The position numbers and the translations under genes were made by a program. From assembly GCA_946480915.1 (NCBI GenBank), contig CAMLLO010000007.1:1-64000 (forward strand): a stretch of DNA of 64,000 nt, read 5' to 3'. Under the pieces are notes generated by a model. The model was not told where the DNA came from, did no database searches, and saw only the letters and a list, made by a program, of their open reading frames with translations. The stretch comes from an uncultured Sphingobacteriaceae bacterium. GTDB lineage: Bacteria; Bacteroidota; Bacteroidia; Sphingobacteriales; Sphingobacteriaceae. Below, in pieces: positions 7,554-15,999 of the stretch (its first letter is position 1; each line of letters starts with the position of its first letter).

Positions 7554-8918
7554 CTATTTTTTAGAAACCTTTTTCTTATTAACGACTACGTTTTTCAGTT
7601 TGAAGTTTTCTATGATGGAAGTGTCTATTTCAAGGAAATTCTTCGCTGTTACTTCAATATTTTCAAATCTAAAGTCCGACAACTTAGATTTGTACCCTTC
7701 AGTATTGCTATTCTTATCTGCAATGCCTACGTTAAAAAAGTTTTCACAATCAAGTTTTATATTTCGCATGGTGATGTGATGGGCGGTAGAGGTCCCCGAT
7801 ATCTGTTCCCCTTTCAAGTCGAAGAACTGTGTCCATGGCCGTATGAATATAAAGTTGCCAATGTCATGACCCTGGATGTCTTCGACCAGCACATATTCGT
7901 AATTCTGCGGAGTGTCGGGACGCATTTTAAGCCAAAGTAAACGCTCTGCACGGTTTACCTTGATCCGGCGCAAAATGATATTGCGGTCGTGCACTGACTC
8001 GCTTCCGAAGGTTAAGGCGCCGTGACAGAATCCGTACGTGCAGTCTTCTATAATGATGTTTTCGTTGGCACCATTAGTTGGGTCCTTGTCTGCATGCGGA
8101 CCTTTCCCGCCTTTCAATGCTACTGCATCATCATTAACCGACATATAGCAGTTTTTGATCAAAACGTTTTTACAAGCATCTATATCCACTGCATCAGTAC
8201 TCGGTGCTTTTACGGGTTTTTCCGGGGAGTATATGTACAGATCGAGAAGTTTTATGTTTTCGCATTTATAAAGGTGAGTCGTCCAGAAAGGCGAGTTCAT
8301 TAATTTTACGCCCGAAAGCTGCACATTCCTGCTGTTTGAGATAAATACAAGCCTCGGTCTCATTTCATCCATATTGGTGGTTTTCGGATTAAATTCGCGC
8401 CTCAACCAGAACGATTTCCAGTAACGTAATCCGTTGCCGTCGATGATTCCCTTGCCCGAAATGGTAAATCCGTCAAGCCCATCGGCATTTACCAGGGCTG
8501 CAAAATATTTCAGTGTTTGTCCCTCCATACGGGTCATCACTAGCGGGAAATTGCTGATGTCGTCGCTGCCTTTTAGCTTGGCCCCTTCTTCAAGATGCAG
8601 GTGCGTGCCCTTTTTGAAAAACAGCGAGCCACTCATGAAAGTTCCTTTGGGAATGACTACAACGCCGCCGCCGTTTTCAGAGGCTTTATCTATAACAGCT
8701 TGAATGAGCTTTGTCTGGATGACAGTACTGTCGTTTGCAAGATTATAGTCGGTAATACGATACTGCTTCCCCAATTTACTGATATCTGTAAGTTTGTTTT
8801 GCCGGAACCACTCGGGTATAGGCGTTCCATCGGGAAATACTTCTTTTGCAAAGGAAGTAAGCTTCAGTGTTATGAAAACTATGAACAGCAGCGCGAGTCT
8901 GAATTTTTGTGTAATCAT
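7554..8918 (-). CDS. Glycoside hydrolase family 28 (polygalacturonase-like), secreted
   Basis: A GH28 right-handed beta-helix enzyme expected to hydrolyse galacturonic-acid linkages in pectin. I start it at the second methionine (8918), because this gives a clean signal peptide MITQKFRLALLFIVFITLKL with LTSFA cleavage, rather than at the in-frame ATG at 8966. Core landmarks, numbered from the 8966 start: STDAVDID at 256-263, NDD at 278-280, CHGALTFGSE with the expected histidine at 315, and LKMRP replacing the canonical RIK region. The N-terminal GVVVIPKGTFMSGSLFFKKG is typical. The gene is monocistronic with a strong terminator. No SusC/SusD pair is nearby. The exact pectic substrate is not predictable. 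Confidence 0.92.
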   Translation of the reverse strand: MITQKFRLALLFIVFITLKLTSFAKEVFPDGTPIPEWFRQNKLTDISKLGKQYRITDYNLANDSTVIQTKLIQAVIDKASENGGGVVVIPKGTFMSGSLFFKKGTHLHLEEGAKLKGSDDISNFPLVMTRMEGQTLKYFAALVNADGLDGFTISGKGIIDGNGLRYWKSFWLRREFNPKTTNMDEMRPRLVFISNSRNVQLSGVKLMNSPFWTTHLYKCENIKLLDLYIYSPEKPVKAPSTDAVDIDACKNVLIKNCYMSVNDDAVALKGGKGPHADKDPTNGANENIIIEDCTYGFCHGALTFGSESVHDRNIILRRIKVNRAERLLWLKMRPDTPQNYEYVLVEDIQGHDIGNFIFIRPWTQFFDLKGEQISGTSTAHHITMRNIKLDCENFFNVGIADKNSNTEGYKSKLSDFRFENIEVTAKNFLEIDTSIIENFKLKNVVVNKKKVSKK

Positions 8919-8980
8919 TGAATTCTGTTTTCTTGAGTTAAATTGGTTGAGGAACGTTTCAGACATTCCAAGTGATTGAG

Positions 8981-8988
8981 CAAATTTA
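8981..8988 (-). promoter_or_regulatory. Candidate Bacteroidota -7 box for GH28
   Basis: The minus strand reads TAAATTTG, matching the Bacteroidota consensus TAnnTTTG. It would place the RNA start about 55 bases before the preferred ATG at 8918. No clear -33 TTG is seen at the right distance, and such an octamer occurs often by chance in AT-rich DNA. Confidence 0.3.
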
Positions 8989-9182
8989 CAAAATTGTGGA
9001 TCATCAGCCGCTCTTAAATTATTTTAAGTGTATTGCATAAATTGAACCATTGTATAGATTAAGAAAGGTCTGAGTTTATAATTCAGCATAAATCCTATCT
9101 TTAAAAGATCAAAAAAGAAAAGCCGGGTTGATTTGTCGGGTATCTCGAATGTCTTTTAAGATAAGCATCTGCATACAGAATC

Positions 9183-10019
9183 ATGAATCTCAAGCCATTT
9201 AAAGTCGGTCTCCTTTCTATCGCTCTAATGTTTTTATTGTTGGGCTGCTCCGCTCCGCGGTATACACCCGAAAAGTATTTTGGACGACCTAAAAAAGTCG
9301 AAACAATTAAATATTCATTAGTCCCGCGAAGTGATAAAATCATCGAAGAACGACCCATATCTAGAAGCGTGCAGATGTTTAATCGCAGAGGCAGAATTGT
9401 GGGACAGGTGAATTACAATCATATGGGCGAAAAGGTACTGCCAGCCTGGGTGGATACTTATGATAAGAAAGGTCATTTAATTGAACTCATTTCTTACGAG
9501 AATGATAGATCGGTTAGAAGTCGCACCTTATATACTTATAATAAACTCGGCCAGTTAATATCCACCAAACAAACTGGTGCTTTAAATTATCTTGTTACCC
9601 AGACTTATAATAACGAAAACCATACCGCAGAAATACTTGGTAAAAAAAGCGATGGTACATTTACAGAAAGGACCATTCTGAAATACGATAGCCTTTGGAG
9701 AAGAACTGAATTGCTGGCTTTTGATAAAAATAACGTACAAACCAGAAGAATCGAGTTTGATTTTGATTCGAAAGGGAACGAGGTGGAATCCAGATGGTAT
9801 GATTCAAAAAACCAGTTATACGAATTTTATAAAACTAGTTTTAACGACTACAAGCAAAAAATTAAAACAGAACATTTCAGAATTACAAAAGGCGATACGG
9901 TATTTGCCGAGCTCACATTACACGACTATTTATTCGATCTGCATAAAAATTGGGTTGAGGAAAAGATCAGTACCAATGGGAGGGTGTTCTCGCTTATTAA
10001 AAGAAATATAAGCTATTAA
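9183..10019 (+). CDS. Lipoprotein with RHS/YD-like repeats
   Basis: A 278-residue predicted lipoprotein: a hydrophobic signal SIALMFLLLGCSAPRYTP contains the lipobox LLLGC, with the lipidated Cys at about residue 22. The body is a series of short beta-strand motifs of the YD/RHS style, for example TYDKKGHLIELISYEN, YNKLGQLISTKQTG, KYDSLWRRTELLAFDKNN and DFDSKGNEVESRWYDSKNQ, ending in KNWVEEKISTNGRVFSLIKRNI. Such proteins in Bacteroidota are of unknown function and are usually exported to the outer membrane. It is monocistronic and converges on the fucosidase gene. Confidence 0.75.
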   Translation: MNLKPFKVGLLSIALMFLLLGCSAPRYTPEKYFGRPKKVETIKYSLVPRSDKIIEERPISRSVQMFNRRGRIVGQVNYNHMGEKVLPAWVDTYDKKGHLIELISYENDRSVRSRTLYTYNKLGQLISTKQTGALNYLVTQTYNNENHTAEILGKKSDGTFTERTILKYDSLWRRTELLAFDKNNVQTRRIEFDFDSKGNEVESRWYDSKNQLYEFYKTSFNDYKQKIKTEHFRITKGDTVFAELTLHDYLFDLHKNWVEEKISTNGRVFSLIKRNISY

Positions 10020-10024
10020 TAGGA

Positions 10025-10095
10025 GTGAGTCCCAAGAAAAATATGGGGCTCGCCGTGGAGGGCATCTTCTTTCTATTAAAGAAAATGCTGCCTCC
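10025..10095. terminator. Possible stem-loops between convergent genes
   Basis: Two imperfect stems lie between the lipoprotein gene and the fucosidase gene: GTGAGTCCC (10025-10033) pairs with GGGGCTCGC (10045-10053) using two G-T pairs, and GGAGGGCATCTTCTTT (10057-10072) pairs with the stretch ending GCCTCC at 10095 with a two-base bulge. They could terminate both converging transcripts. No clean T-tract follows either. Confidence 0.35.
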
Positions 10096-10195
10096 CTCAG
10101 CGACAGAGATATTCGCGCAATCCGCACAGGTTTGCATCTCTACTCACCATTTTTACATTATGTTGAATAGCATCGGTATGCCAACTTTCGGTATT

Positions 10196-11851
10196 TTAAG
10201 CTATTTTAACTGCAAAAGCATACTCATTTCCCAGCTTATTTTCCGGTAAGGAGATTTCTAAGCCGGACGAAGTGCGTTTAAAATCAAGTTGTCCACCTCC
10301 GCACATATCTACTCGGTTGATAGTATTTGGTCGTAATGGATTATCTTTTGCCAAACTCTTGATGCTAATTTTTCCGTTTTCCGGCCAGCCCATTACAATG
10401 GCATACAAGGTTTCGCCTTTTGTGGTAAACCTGATGTCTTCCGAAGTAAAAGGTTTTCCTTTGCCTTCATTGAAGCCCTGGGCGGATAATGGAGCCGCCT
10501 TCTCCTGGGCAGGACCCTCACCAAATACTTTCCATGGACGGGTACCGTAAATACTTTCGCCGTGTGTATTCATCCAGGCGCCAATTTGCTCAACTATACT
10601 GTGTTCCTGTTCATCAATAGAACCATCGCCTCTTACAGGAATGTTTAAAAGAAGATTTCCGTTTTTACTTACAACATCGGCGAGTGTATGCACTACAGAT
10701 TTAGCAGATTTATAAGCCTTTCGATCATATATGCCCCGATCGTAATGCCAGCCTCCGATACAGGTGCAGGTTTGCCATGGCAGAGGTTCAATGGTATTGC
10801 TCTGTCCGCGTTCAATGTCCCAAACCATTGCTTTACGCTGATTCTCATCGAGTATTTTTCCGTTAATCACCGCGCTCAGATAGCCTTTGTCTTTAATGCT
10901 TTTGTTATACATATGAGCAGCGATTTTTAAACCGATATCACTTATTGGCCACATTGGAAATTGCGAATCGTCAAAATAGATCAGATCTGGTTCATAACGA
11001 TTAATAAGATCGATGGTACGATTGTAGAATTTATCGATATATTCCTGTGAAGGAGGAGTAACACCGTTTCCCCAATGCCATTGCTGATGGATCATACCAT
11101 CATTTTCGCTGTTTTTGCTGAGGGGATGATTTTGGGCGTAGAGTTCTTGCGGATCCATCCCATCCCACCATGTTCCTTTTCCGTCTTTTTTGCTGAGCTT
11201 TCCATCGTAGGGAATGCCGGCGTATTTCCCTGCTTTGTCTGATCGCTGCGCCGTCTCAAACCAACTCCATGCGTGAGCAGCGTGTACGCTTACCCCGAAA
11301 GGGAGTCCATTTCTTTTTGCTGCTTTCGCCCAGCCTTCGATGATGTCCTTTTTGGGTCCCACCTTAGTAGTGTTCCATTGTTTCTGGTACTTGCTTTTAT
11401 ACATGTCCAGATTATCATGGTGATTTGCCATGGCAACAAAATATCTTGCACCGGCATTTTTATAGAGTGACACCAACTCTTCAGGATTCCATTTCTCAGC
11501 TTTCCAGGTATTTATAACATCCTTAAAACCAAACTCGGAAGGGTGCCCGTATTTTTGAAGATGATATTTATATTGTCTTGAACCTTCCTGGTACATTCCT
11601 CTGGCATACCAGTCGCCAGCCTCAGGCTGACACTGCGGCCCCCAGTGAGCCCATAATCCGAACTTGGCATCCTGATACCATGCCGGTGTTTTATATCGTT
11701 GCAAGGATTCCCATGTTGGGCTAAACGGACCCTTCATAAATGGTTCAGGCATTGGACTGCTTGCCAGAAAATGCGCTGCCTTTAATTCATCGGACAGGCA
11801 CAGGGCCGGAATAGCTGCAGCGAGGCTTTTTAAAAGCTTTCTTCGGTTCAT
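10196..11851 (-). CDS. Alpha-L-fucosidase, GH29
   Basis: A 551-residue GH29 retaining fucosidase that removes terminal L-fucose from glycans or plant xyloglucan/pectin side chains. The N-terminus has NRRKLLKSLAAAIPALCL, a twin-arginine-like or Sec export signal. The catalytic barrel shows AKFGLWAHWGP, a HHDN motif (AMANHHDNLDMY), LPFGVSVHAAHAWSWF and EPDLIYFDDSQFP, where D294 or D295 is the likely nucleophile by position. A C-terminal beta-sandwich follows VSKNGNLLLNIPVRGDGSID. It is 70 bases downstream of the mutarotase gene on the same strand, which fits release of fucose followed by anomer conversion. Confidence 0.93.
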   Translation of the reverse strand: MNRRKLLKSLAAAIPALCLSDELKAAHFLASSPMPEPFMKGPFSPTWESLQRYKTPAWYQDAKFGLWAHWGPQCQPEAGDWYARGMYQEGSRQYKYHLQKYGHPSEFGFKDVINTWKAEKWNPEELVSLYKNAGARYFVAMANHHDNLDMYKSKYQKQWNTTKVGPKKDIIEGWAKAAKRNGLPFGVSVHAAHAWSWFETAQRSDKAGKYAGIPYDGKLSKKDGKGTWWDGMDPQELYAQNHPLSKNSENDGMIHQQWHWGNGVTPPSQEYIDKFYNRTIDLINRYEPDLIYFDDSQFPMWPISDIGLKIAAHMYNKSIKDKGYLSAVINGKILDENQRKAMVWDIERGQSNTIEPLPWQTCTCIGGWHYDRGIYDRKAYKSAKSVVHTLADVVSKNGNLLLNIPVRGDGSIDEQEHSIVEQIGAWMNTHGESIYGTRPWKVFGEGPAQEKAAPLSAQGFNEGKGKPFTSEDIRFTTKGETLYAIVMGWPENGKISIKSLAKDNPLRPNTINRVDMCGGGQLDFKRTSSGLEISLPENKLGNEYAFAVKIA

Positions 11852-11921
11852 AAATTGTAAGTATTACAGTTTTATTTACATGTTGACGGTGTGAATTCTC
11901 AGGATAGATCCAAGATAGCTT

Positions 11922-12254
11922 TCAGTTAAGCTGATAAATTTTACTCATTAAAACCCACTTTTCTCCTTCTTTTGCCCATGGCAGCGACTTTTGAAATTTC
12001 CACATTAAGGCCTCCCATTCTTGTACCTTCGGGTTGGATGCGTCCATCTCAGATTTCCTCTGCAATGAAAAACTTGCATCTGCATCAATTATCATGAAGA
12101 GCCGGTCGCCGGTGCGATAAATTTCCATGTTGATGATGCCGCTGTCTTTTATGCTTTTGGTTATTTCGGGCCAACTGTTTTTATGCCAGTCTTCATACTC
12201 GTTTATTAATTGATCGTCATCAACTAAATCTATCGCAAAGCAATATCTTTTCAT
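11922..12254 (-). CDS. L-rhamnose/L-fucose mutarotase family protein
   Basis: A 110-residue ferredoxin-like fold protein of the L-rhamnose mutarotase (RhaM, DUF718) family, which interconverts alpha and beta anomers of deoxy sugars. Seen: YCFAIDLVDDDQLINEYEDWH with the conserved Tyr and His, WPEITKSIKDSGIINMEIYRTGDRLFMIID, and WEALMWKFQKSLPW with the conserved tryptophans. It lies immediately upstream of an alpha-L-fucosidase in the same orientation, so L-fucose is the more likely substrate here; that is inference from context. No other fucose or rhamnose catabolic gene is in the window. Confidence 0.88.
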   Translation of the reverse strand: MKRYCFAIDLVDDDQLINEYEDWHKNSWPEITKSIKDSGIINMEIYRTGDRLFMIIDADASFSLQRKSEMDASNPKVQEWEALMWKFQKSLPWAKEGEKWVLMSKIYQLN

Positions 12255-12595
12255 TATAGGTTTGGTTTATATATTGGTGGAGTATTTAGTCGCCACTATT
12301 GCAAATTTAAACACGATCGATTCTTTTTCATTGCAGTATTAAGACTTTATCTTACACAAATCCGACTTTCTGTAATGATTTTATATTGTTGTGTTGAATT
12401 TTAAGTAGGCTGTTTATGAGGAGACGCCGTCCCAAACCTTGGAACTCTTCGCATTTACACCTAATATTTTCGATCCGTCTTCTACGAAAATGAGCAGAGA
12501 CTTCACTCATACATAAAATACAAACGGAGAATCTATTCTGGATAACCGCGCAGAGTCCCTAAGGTGAACTTCGGAAAATTTAAATTTAGCCCTTC
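12255..12595. other. Gene-free stretch upstream of the mutarotase
   Basis: About 340 bases between the start of the mutarotase gene and the end of the next SDR gene. The part nearest the mutarotase should hold its promoter. The rest shows no reading frame with protein-like composition, no tRNA-like fold and no strong hairpin that I can see. Confidence 0.5.
12302..12309 (-). promoter_or_regulatory. Candidate -7 box for mutarotase-fucosidase operon
   Basis: TAAATTTG on the minus strand matches TAnnTTTG and would give a leader of about 41 bases before the mutarotase ATG. No good -33 TTG is visible at 17-23 bases upstream, so this is a weak call. Confidence 0.3.
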
Positions 12596-13336
12596 TTAGC
12601 TATTTGCACCCCCATCAATCGTAAACACTGCTCCGGTAGTATAGGCAGCATTCTCACTCACTAAATAAGAAACCATAGCAGCAATATGCGTCGGGCGACC
12701 GTATTTAGGGATAGCCATCAAGCTCCTCTGAAAATCTGCAGAATCGGAGTCCTCCGGATTCATATCGGTATTTACAGAGCCCGGTTGAACAAGGTTCACG
12801 GTGATTTTCTTCGCCCCGAGTTCTCTTGCCAGGCTTTTTGTAAGTCCTTGTAAGGCGCTCTTACTCATCGTGTATAATGTTGCACCAGCAAATGGCACTT
12901 TGTCGGCCATGCCGCTACCGATGGTTACAATTCTTCCATTCGGGTTCATCCATTTAGCCGCAGCCAGGCAAGCCTCTGTCACCGAACGAACGTTTACGGC
13001 AAAGATGGCGTCAAAGTCGTCCATGGTATGCTCATGAAAAGGCTTTCCCATAAATATCCCGGCGCTGTTAATAAGAATGTCGAAGCGCCCATGTTCTTTG
13101 ATAATTCTTTCGATCACCTTAGTTATTTCTCCGTCGACGGCATTATCTGCCCGGATCGCCCTTGTTTGATACCCCTGTTCGTTGAGCAAGCCGACGGTTT
13201 CTTCTGCCTTCTGCTGTTCGTTCACATAGGTGAAGTGCACAATTGCTCCCTGTTCGGCCAGTCGTTCAACGATGGCTGCACCAATGCCTCTGCTGCCGCC
13301 TGTAACGAGGGCAACCTTATTTTGCAATGTTTCCAT
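12596..13336 (-). CDS. SDR family oxidoreductase (FabG-like)
   Basis: A classical short-chain dehydrogenase of about 246 residues. I start it at the internal ATG (13336, METLQNKVALVTGG), because this places the Rossmann motif TGGSRGIGAA at the usual distance; an in-frame ATG 18 bases upstream also exists. Other landmarks: NSAGIF (NNAG variant), serine in IVTIGSGMADK, catalytic YTMSK, and the QPGSVNTDMNP and FTIDGGANS C-terminal motifs. It is transcribed divergently from an HxlR regulator and efflux pump, with the shared 90-base gap carrying a palindrome, so it is probably controlled by HxlR. The substrate is unknown; quinone or carbonyl reduction is common for such partners. Confidence 0.9.
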   Translation of the reverse strand: METLQNKVALVTGGSRGIGAAIVERLAEQGAIVHFTYVNEQQKAEETVGLLNEQGYQTRAIRADNAVDGEITKVIERIIKEHGRFDILINSAGIFMGKPFHEHTMDDFDAIFAVNVRSVTEACLAAAKWMNPNGRIVTIGSGMADKVPFAGATLYTMSKSALQGLTKSLARELGAKKITVNLVQPGSVNTDMNPEDSDSADFQRSLMAIPKYGRPTHIAAMVSYLVSENAAYTTGAVFTIDGGANS

Positions 13337-13378
13337 ATCTGATAATTTTTTCATGCAGCGAAACTAAATGTAAACCAC

Positions 13379-13416
13379 TAGATTTGCCCGTACCGATAAA
13401 ATTGTTAGGTACTAAC
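13379..13416 (+). promoter_or_regulatory. Candidate promoter and HxlR operator
   Basis: TAGATTTG at 13379-13386 fits the TAnnTTTG -7 consensus and would start RNA about 37 bases before hxlR. Just downstream is a perfect dyad GTTAG-GTA-CTAAC (13404-13416), and GTAC occurs twice, at 13390 and 13409. Placement in the divergent gap fits an HxlR-type operator controlling both directions. Confidence 0.4.
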
Positions 13417-13429
13417 ATAAATGTAAGTT

Positions 13430-13810
13430 ATGCGAAAAGAGAGCTCTAAGAACCTTGAGAATGAAATTGCATTGAACCAGGGATGCGGTATGGCCTATAC
13501 CTTAAATGTGATTGGAGGTCGATGGAAGCCTTCCATTTTGTGGAGATTGGTTGCCGGAACTATGCGTTACAGTCAGCTGAAAACCTCCATTCCGAATATT
13601 TCTGAACGTATCCTTGTGCTGCAGCTTCGGGAACTTGAAAGCGACGGACTGATAGAGCGCATCGTATATCGGGAAGTCCCTCCAAAAGTTGAATATTGCT
13701 TAACTCCCCTCGGCCTTAGCCTGCAACCTGTACTCCAATCCCTGTCAGACTGGGGAGATGAGCATCGCATCACCCACTTAACAGATACCTCTATTTTAAA
13801 TAATGACTAA
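13430..13810 (+). CDS. HxlR family winged-helix regulator
   Basis: A 126-residue HxlR/YodB/QorR-type transcription factor. The signature is complete: NQGCGMAYTLNVIGGRWKPS with a conserved N-terminal cysteine (C19) that in some members senses electrophiles or quinones, LWRLVAGTMRYSQLKTSIPNISERIL (recognition helix region), LRELESDGLIERIVYREVPPKVEYCLTPLG (wing). It overlaps the downstream efflux gene by 8 bases and is divergent from an SDR, the usual layout for a local repressor controlling detoxification genes. Confidence 0.93.
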   Translation: MRKESSKNLENEIALNQGCGMAYTLNVIGGRWKPSILWRLVAGTMRYSQLKTSIPNISERILVLQLRELESDGLIERIVYREVPPKVEYCLTPLGLSLQPVLQSLSDWGDEHRITHLTDTSILNND

Positions 13811-14993
13811 AAAAAGAAAATTCCTCACCATATTAATTCTCGGACTTCTAACTGCTGTAGTGCCCTTTTCCATCGATATGTACTTACCCGGATTCCCGGA
13901 GATTGCTCATTCTTTGAATACTTCGGTAAGTAACGTCGCACTTTCTTTGTCTTCTTTTTTTATCGGCATCGCTATCGGCCAATTGGCCTACGGACCCATC
14001 CTGGACAGGTTTGGCAGGAAAGCACCCTTGTATGCCGGACTTATCTTTTATTGTATCGCCTCTATAGGCTGTTCCTTTGCGGCCTCTATCGAGGTGTTGA
14101 TTGTCCTTCGTTTTTTCCAGGCAATTGGGGCCTGTGCAGCCTCGGTTGCGGCAACGGCCATGGTTCGGGATCTTTTTCCGGCAAGTGAAAACGCCAGGAT
14201 ATTTTCCTTTCTGATGCTTGTTTTAAGTGCTTCACCCATGCTTGCTCCCACTATTGGAGGCTACATTACTGCGTGGTTCGGCTGGCAGGCAATTTTTATA
14301 GTCTTGACTATTTTAATCGCTGTAATTTTGCTTGGTGTGTTTTTCTTCCTTCCGGAGAGCAGAGCCGCGGATAAGGAACACTCGCTTAATTTCTTTTCAG
14401 TAATTAACGGTTACCGGGCAGTGGTGAAGGAAGGATATTTCATGGTCTATTCCATTTCGGGAGCCATCAGCTTCGGCTGCCTTTTTACTTATATAGCAAG
14501 CTCGCCCGGAATTTTCATGGGTAACTATCACCTTAGTCAGCAGCAGTATGGCTTTCTCTTTGCTTTCATCGCTTTCGGACTTATTGGGGCATCACAATTG
14601 AATAATTTACTCATGAAACATTATAGCAGCGAGCAAATTGTAACTGGTGTATTTGTATTTCAAAATATATTTGGCTTAGTGCTCATCACAGCTGCGCTAT
14701 TGAATATTGGTGGTTTCTGGAGCGTTACGGCGATGTTGTTTTGTTTTTTGGCGCCCATTGGATTTGTAATGCCGAATGCTTCTGCACTTGCCATGAAGCC
14801 CTTTACTCAGAACGCAGGAAGTGCTGCTGCTTTACTGGGCTTTATTCAAATGGGGCTGGGCTCGGTAGCAACTATCCTTATCGGAACACTCGACATTAAA
14901 ACAATGCTTCCGATGACCTTTGGATTGATGGGCTGCAGTTTACTCGCTTTGCTTGTGTTAATTGGTGGAAGAAGGTTTTACAAAGTGGCATAA
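13803..14993 (+). CDS. Bcr/CflA family multidrug efflux MFS transporter
   Basis: A 396-residue major facilitator of the Bcr/CflA drug:proton antiporter group with 12 predicted membrane helices. Diagnostic segments are VPFSIDMYLPGFPEIAHSL in helix 1, QLAYGPILDRFGRKAPLYAGL (MFS motif A), RFFQAIGACAASVAATAMVRD and SASPMLAPTIGGYI (motif C-like). It overlaps hxlR by 8 bases, so it is translationally coupled to its presumed repressor. Typical substrates are bicyclomycin, chloramphenicol or sulfonamides, but these cannot be read from sequence. Confidence 0.92.
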   Translation: MTKKRKFLTILILGLLTAVVPFSIDMYLPGFPEIAHSLNTSVSNVALSLSSFFIGIAIGQLAYGPILDRFGRKAPLYAGLIFYCIASIGCSFAASIEVLIVLRFFQAIGACAASVAATAMVRDLFPASENARIFSFLMLVLSASPMLAPTIGGYITAWFGWQAIFIVLTILIAVILLGVFFFLPESRAADKEHSLNFFSVINGYRAVVKEGYFMVYSISGAISFGCLFTYIASSPGIFMGNYHLSQQQYGFLFAFIAFGLIGASQLNNLLMKHYSSEQIVTGVFVFQNIFGLVLITAALLNIGGFWSVTAMLFCFLAPIGFVMPNASALAMKPFTQNAGSAAALLGFIQMGLGSVATILIGTLDIKTMLPMTFGLMGCSLLALLVLIGGRRFYKVA

Positions 14994-15052
14994 TCCATTA
15001 ATCTTTATGAGCCATGTCATTCGTTCCTCTTGTTTGGGTGATATAATTTTAG

Positions 15053-15931
15053 CTATTTAATTTCGACTTTCTTATTAAACACATTTTGCAAATTACTAAT
15101 AGCAGTATCGTAGCCCTTTCTGTCAATAAAAGCAGTTGGGTTATAGTCTTCGCCCGGCGTATGTTTAGTATGAAGCGCAAACTGGCTGGCATGTGAGGCA
15201 AGCCAGATATCAAACGATAGGTTTTTCATAGCATCCAGCGTATATGCGTAATCTTTTGCAATGCCTGGATAATCAGATATTTCAGAGAAGTTTTTTGGTG
15301 TAACAATTGTTGGCATGTTTGCTATTAACACTTTGTATGTCTTTTGATTATCCTTAACATCAAATAAAAAACTGCAGGAACCTTTGGTATGCCCGGGATG
15401 GTGAAGCATAATGAGGTTCATTTCACCTAACTGTACGGTATCCCCATCACCTAATAACCGATCGGCGATTACGGGCTGATAAACGGTTGCACCACCCAAT
15501 GCATAATCAGATTTGCCTCCATCTGCCATAACCTCTGCATCTTGGGCATCGATCATCATTTTTGCTCCTGTTTGGTTTTTGATAGCTGCCATTGCACCCA
15601 TATGATCATAATGAGCTTGTGTGGTTAGTAGTATTTTAACGTCAGAAAACTTAAATCCTAAGGCTTCTATATTAGCCTGGATTAAGGGGGCAGAAGCCGC
15701 CAAGCCAGTGTTGATCAAAATGTTTCCGTCTCGCGTGGTAATTAAATAACAGGCAAGGTCATAAGTGCCGACATAATACAGATTGCCGGCTATCCGGAAA
15801 GGCTGGTAAGGCTTAGACCATTCGGGCGGCGTGTTTTGCGGCTCTTTCACTTCCTGCGCCAGCACAGAAAAATGAGTTATAACCACCAGACTGCAGAGCA
15901 GGAAACTAATTTTAAGTACATTTTTAAGCAT
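15053..15931 (-). CDS. Subclass B3 metallo-beta-lactamase, Gln-116 type
   Basis: A 292-residue periplasmic zinc beta-lactamase expected to hydrolyse penicillins, cephalosporins and carbapenems. A signal peptide ends near SVLAQ (about residue 26). The metal motif reads QAHYDH (Q105, H107, D109, H110), so the standard first histidine (position 116) is glutamine, as in GOB enzymes. Further ligands are H181 in HHPGHTKGS and H247 in LASHASQF. The flap EVMADGGKSDYALGG and NTGLAASAPLIQANIEALGF are B3 hallmarks. It stands alone without an AmpR-type regulator and converges on the efflux gene. Activity is inferred, not shown. Confidence 0.92.
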   Translation of the reverse strand: MLKNVLKISFLLCSLVVITHFSVLAQEVKEPQNTPPEWSKPYQPFRIAGNLYYVGTYDLACYLITTRDGNILINTGLAASAPLIQANIEALGFKFSDVKILLTTQAHYDHMGAMAAIKNQTGAKMMIDAQDAEVMADGGKSDYALGGATVYQPVIADRLLGDGDTVQLGEMNLIMLHHPGHTKGSCSFLFDVKDNQKTYKVLIANMPTIVTPKNFSEISDYPGIAKDYAYTLDAMKNLSFDIWLASHASQFALHTKHTPGEDYNPTAFIDRKGYDTAISNLQNVFNKKVEIK

Positions 15932-15999
15932 GCAACGAATATACCTTGTTTAAAGGATGAAAGAAAATTGTCGCGTGCGAAGCTGGAGTACCTCGGGAG

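Noticed and set aside
7479..8303. Plus-strand frames opposite the first GH28 gene
   Set aside because: The minus strand encodes a clear GH28 enzyme; the opposite frames are by-products of its codon use.
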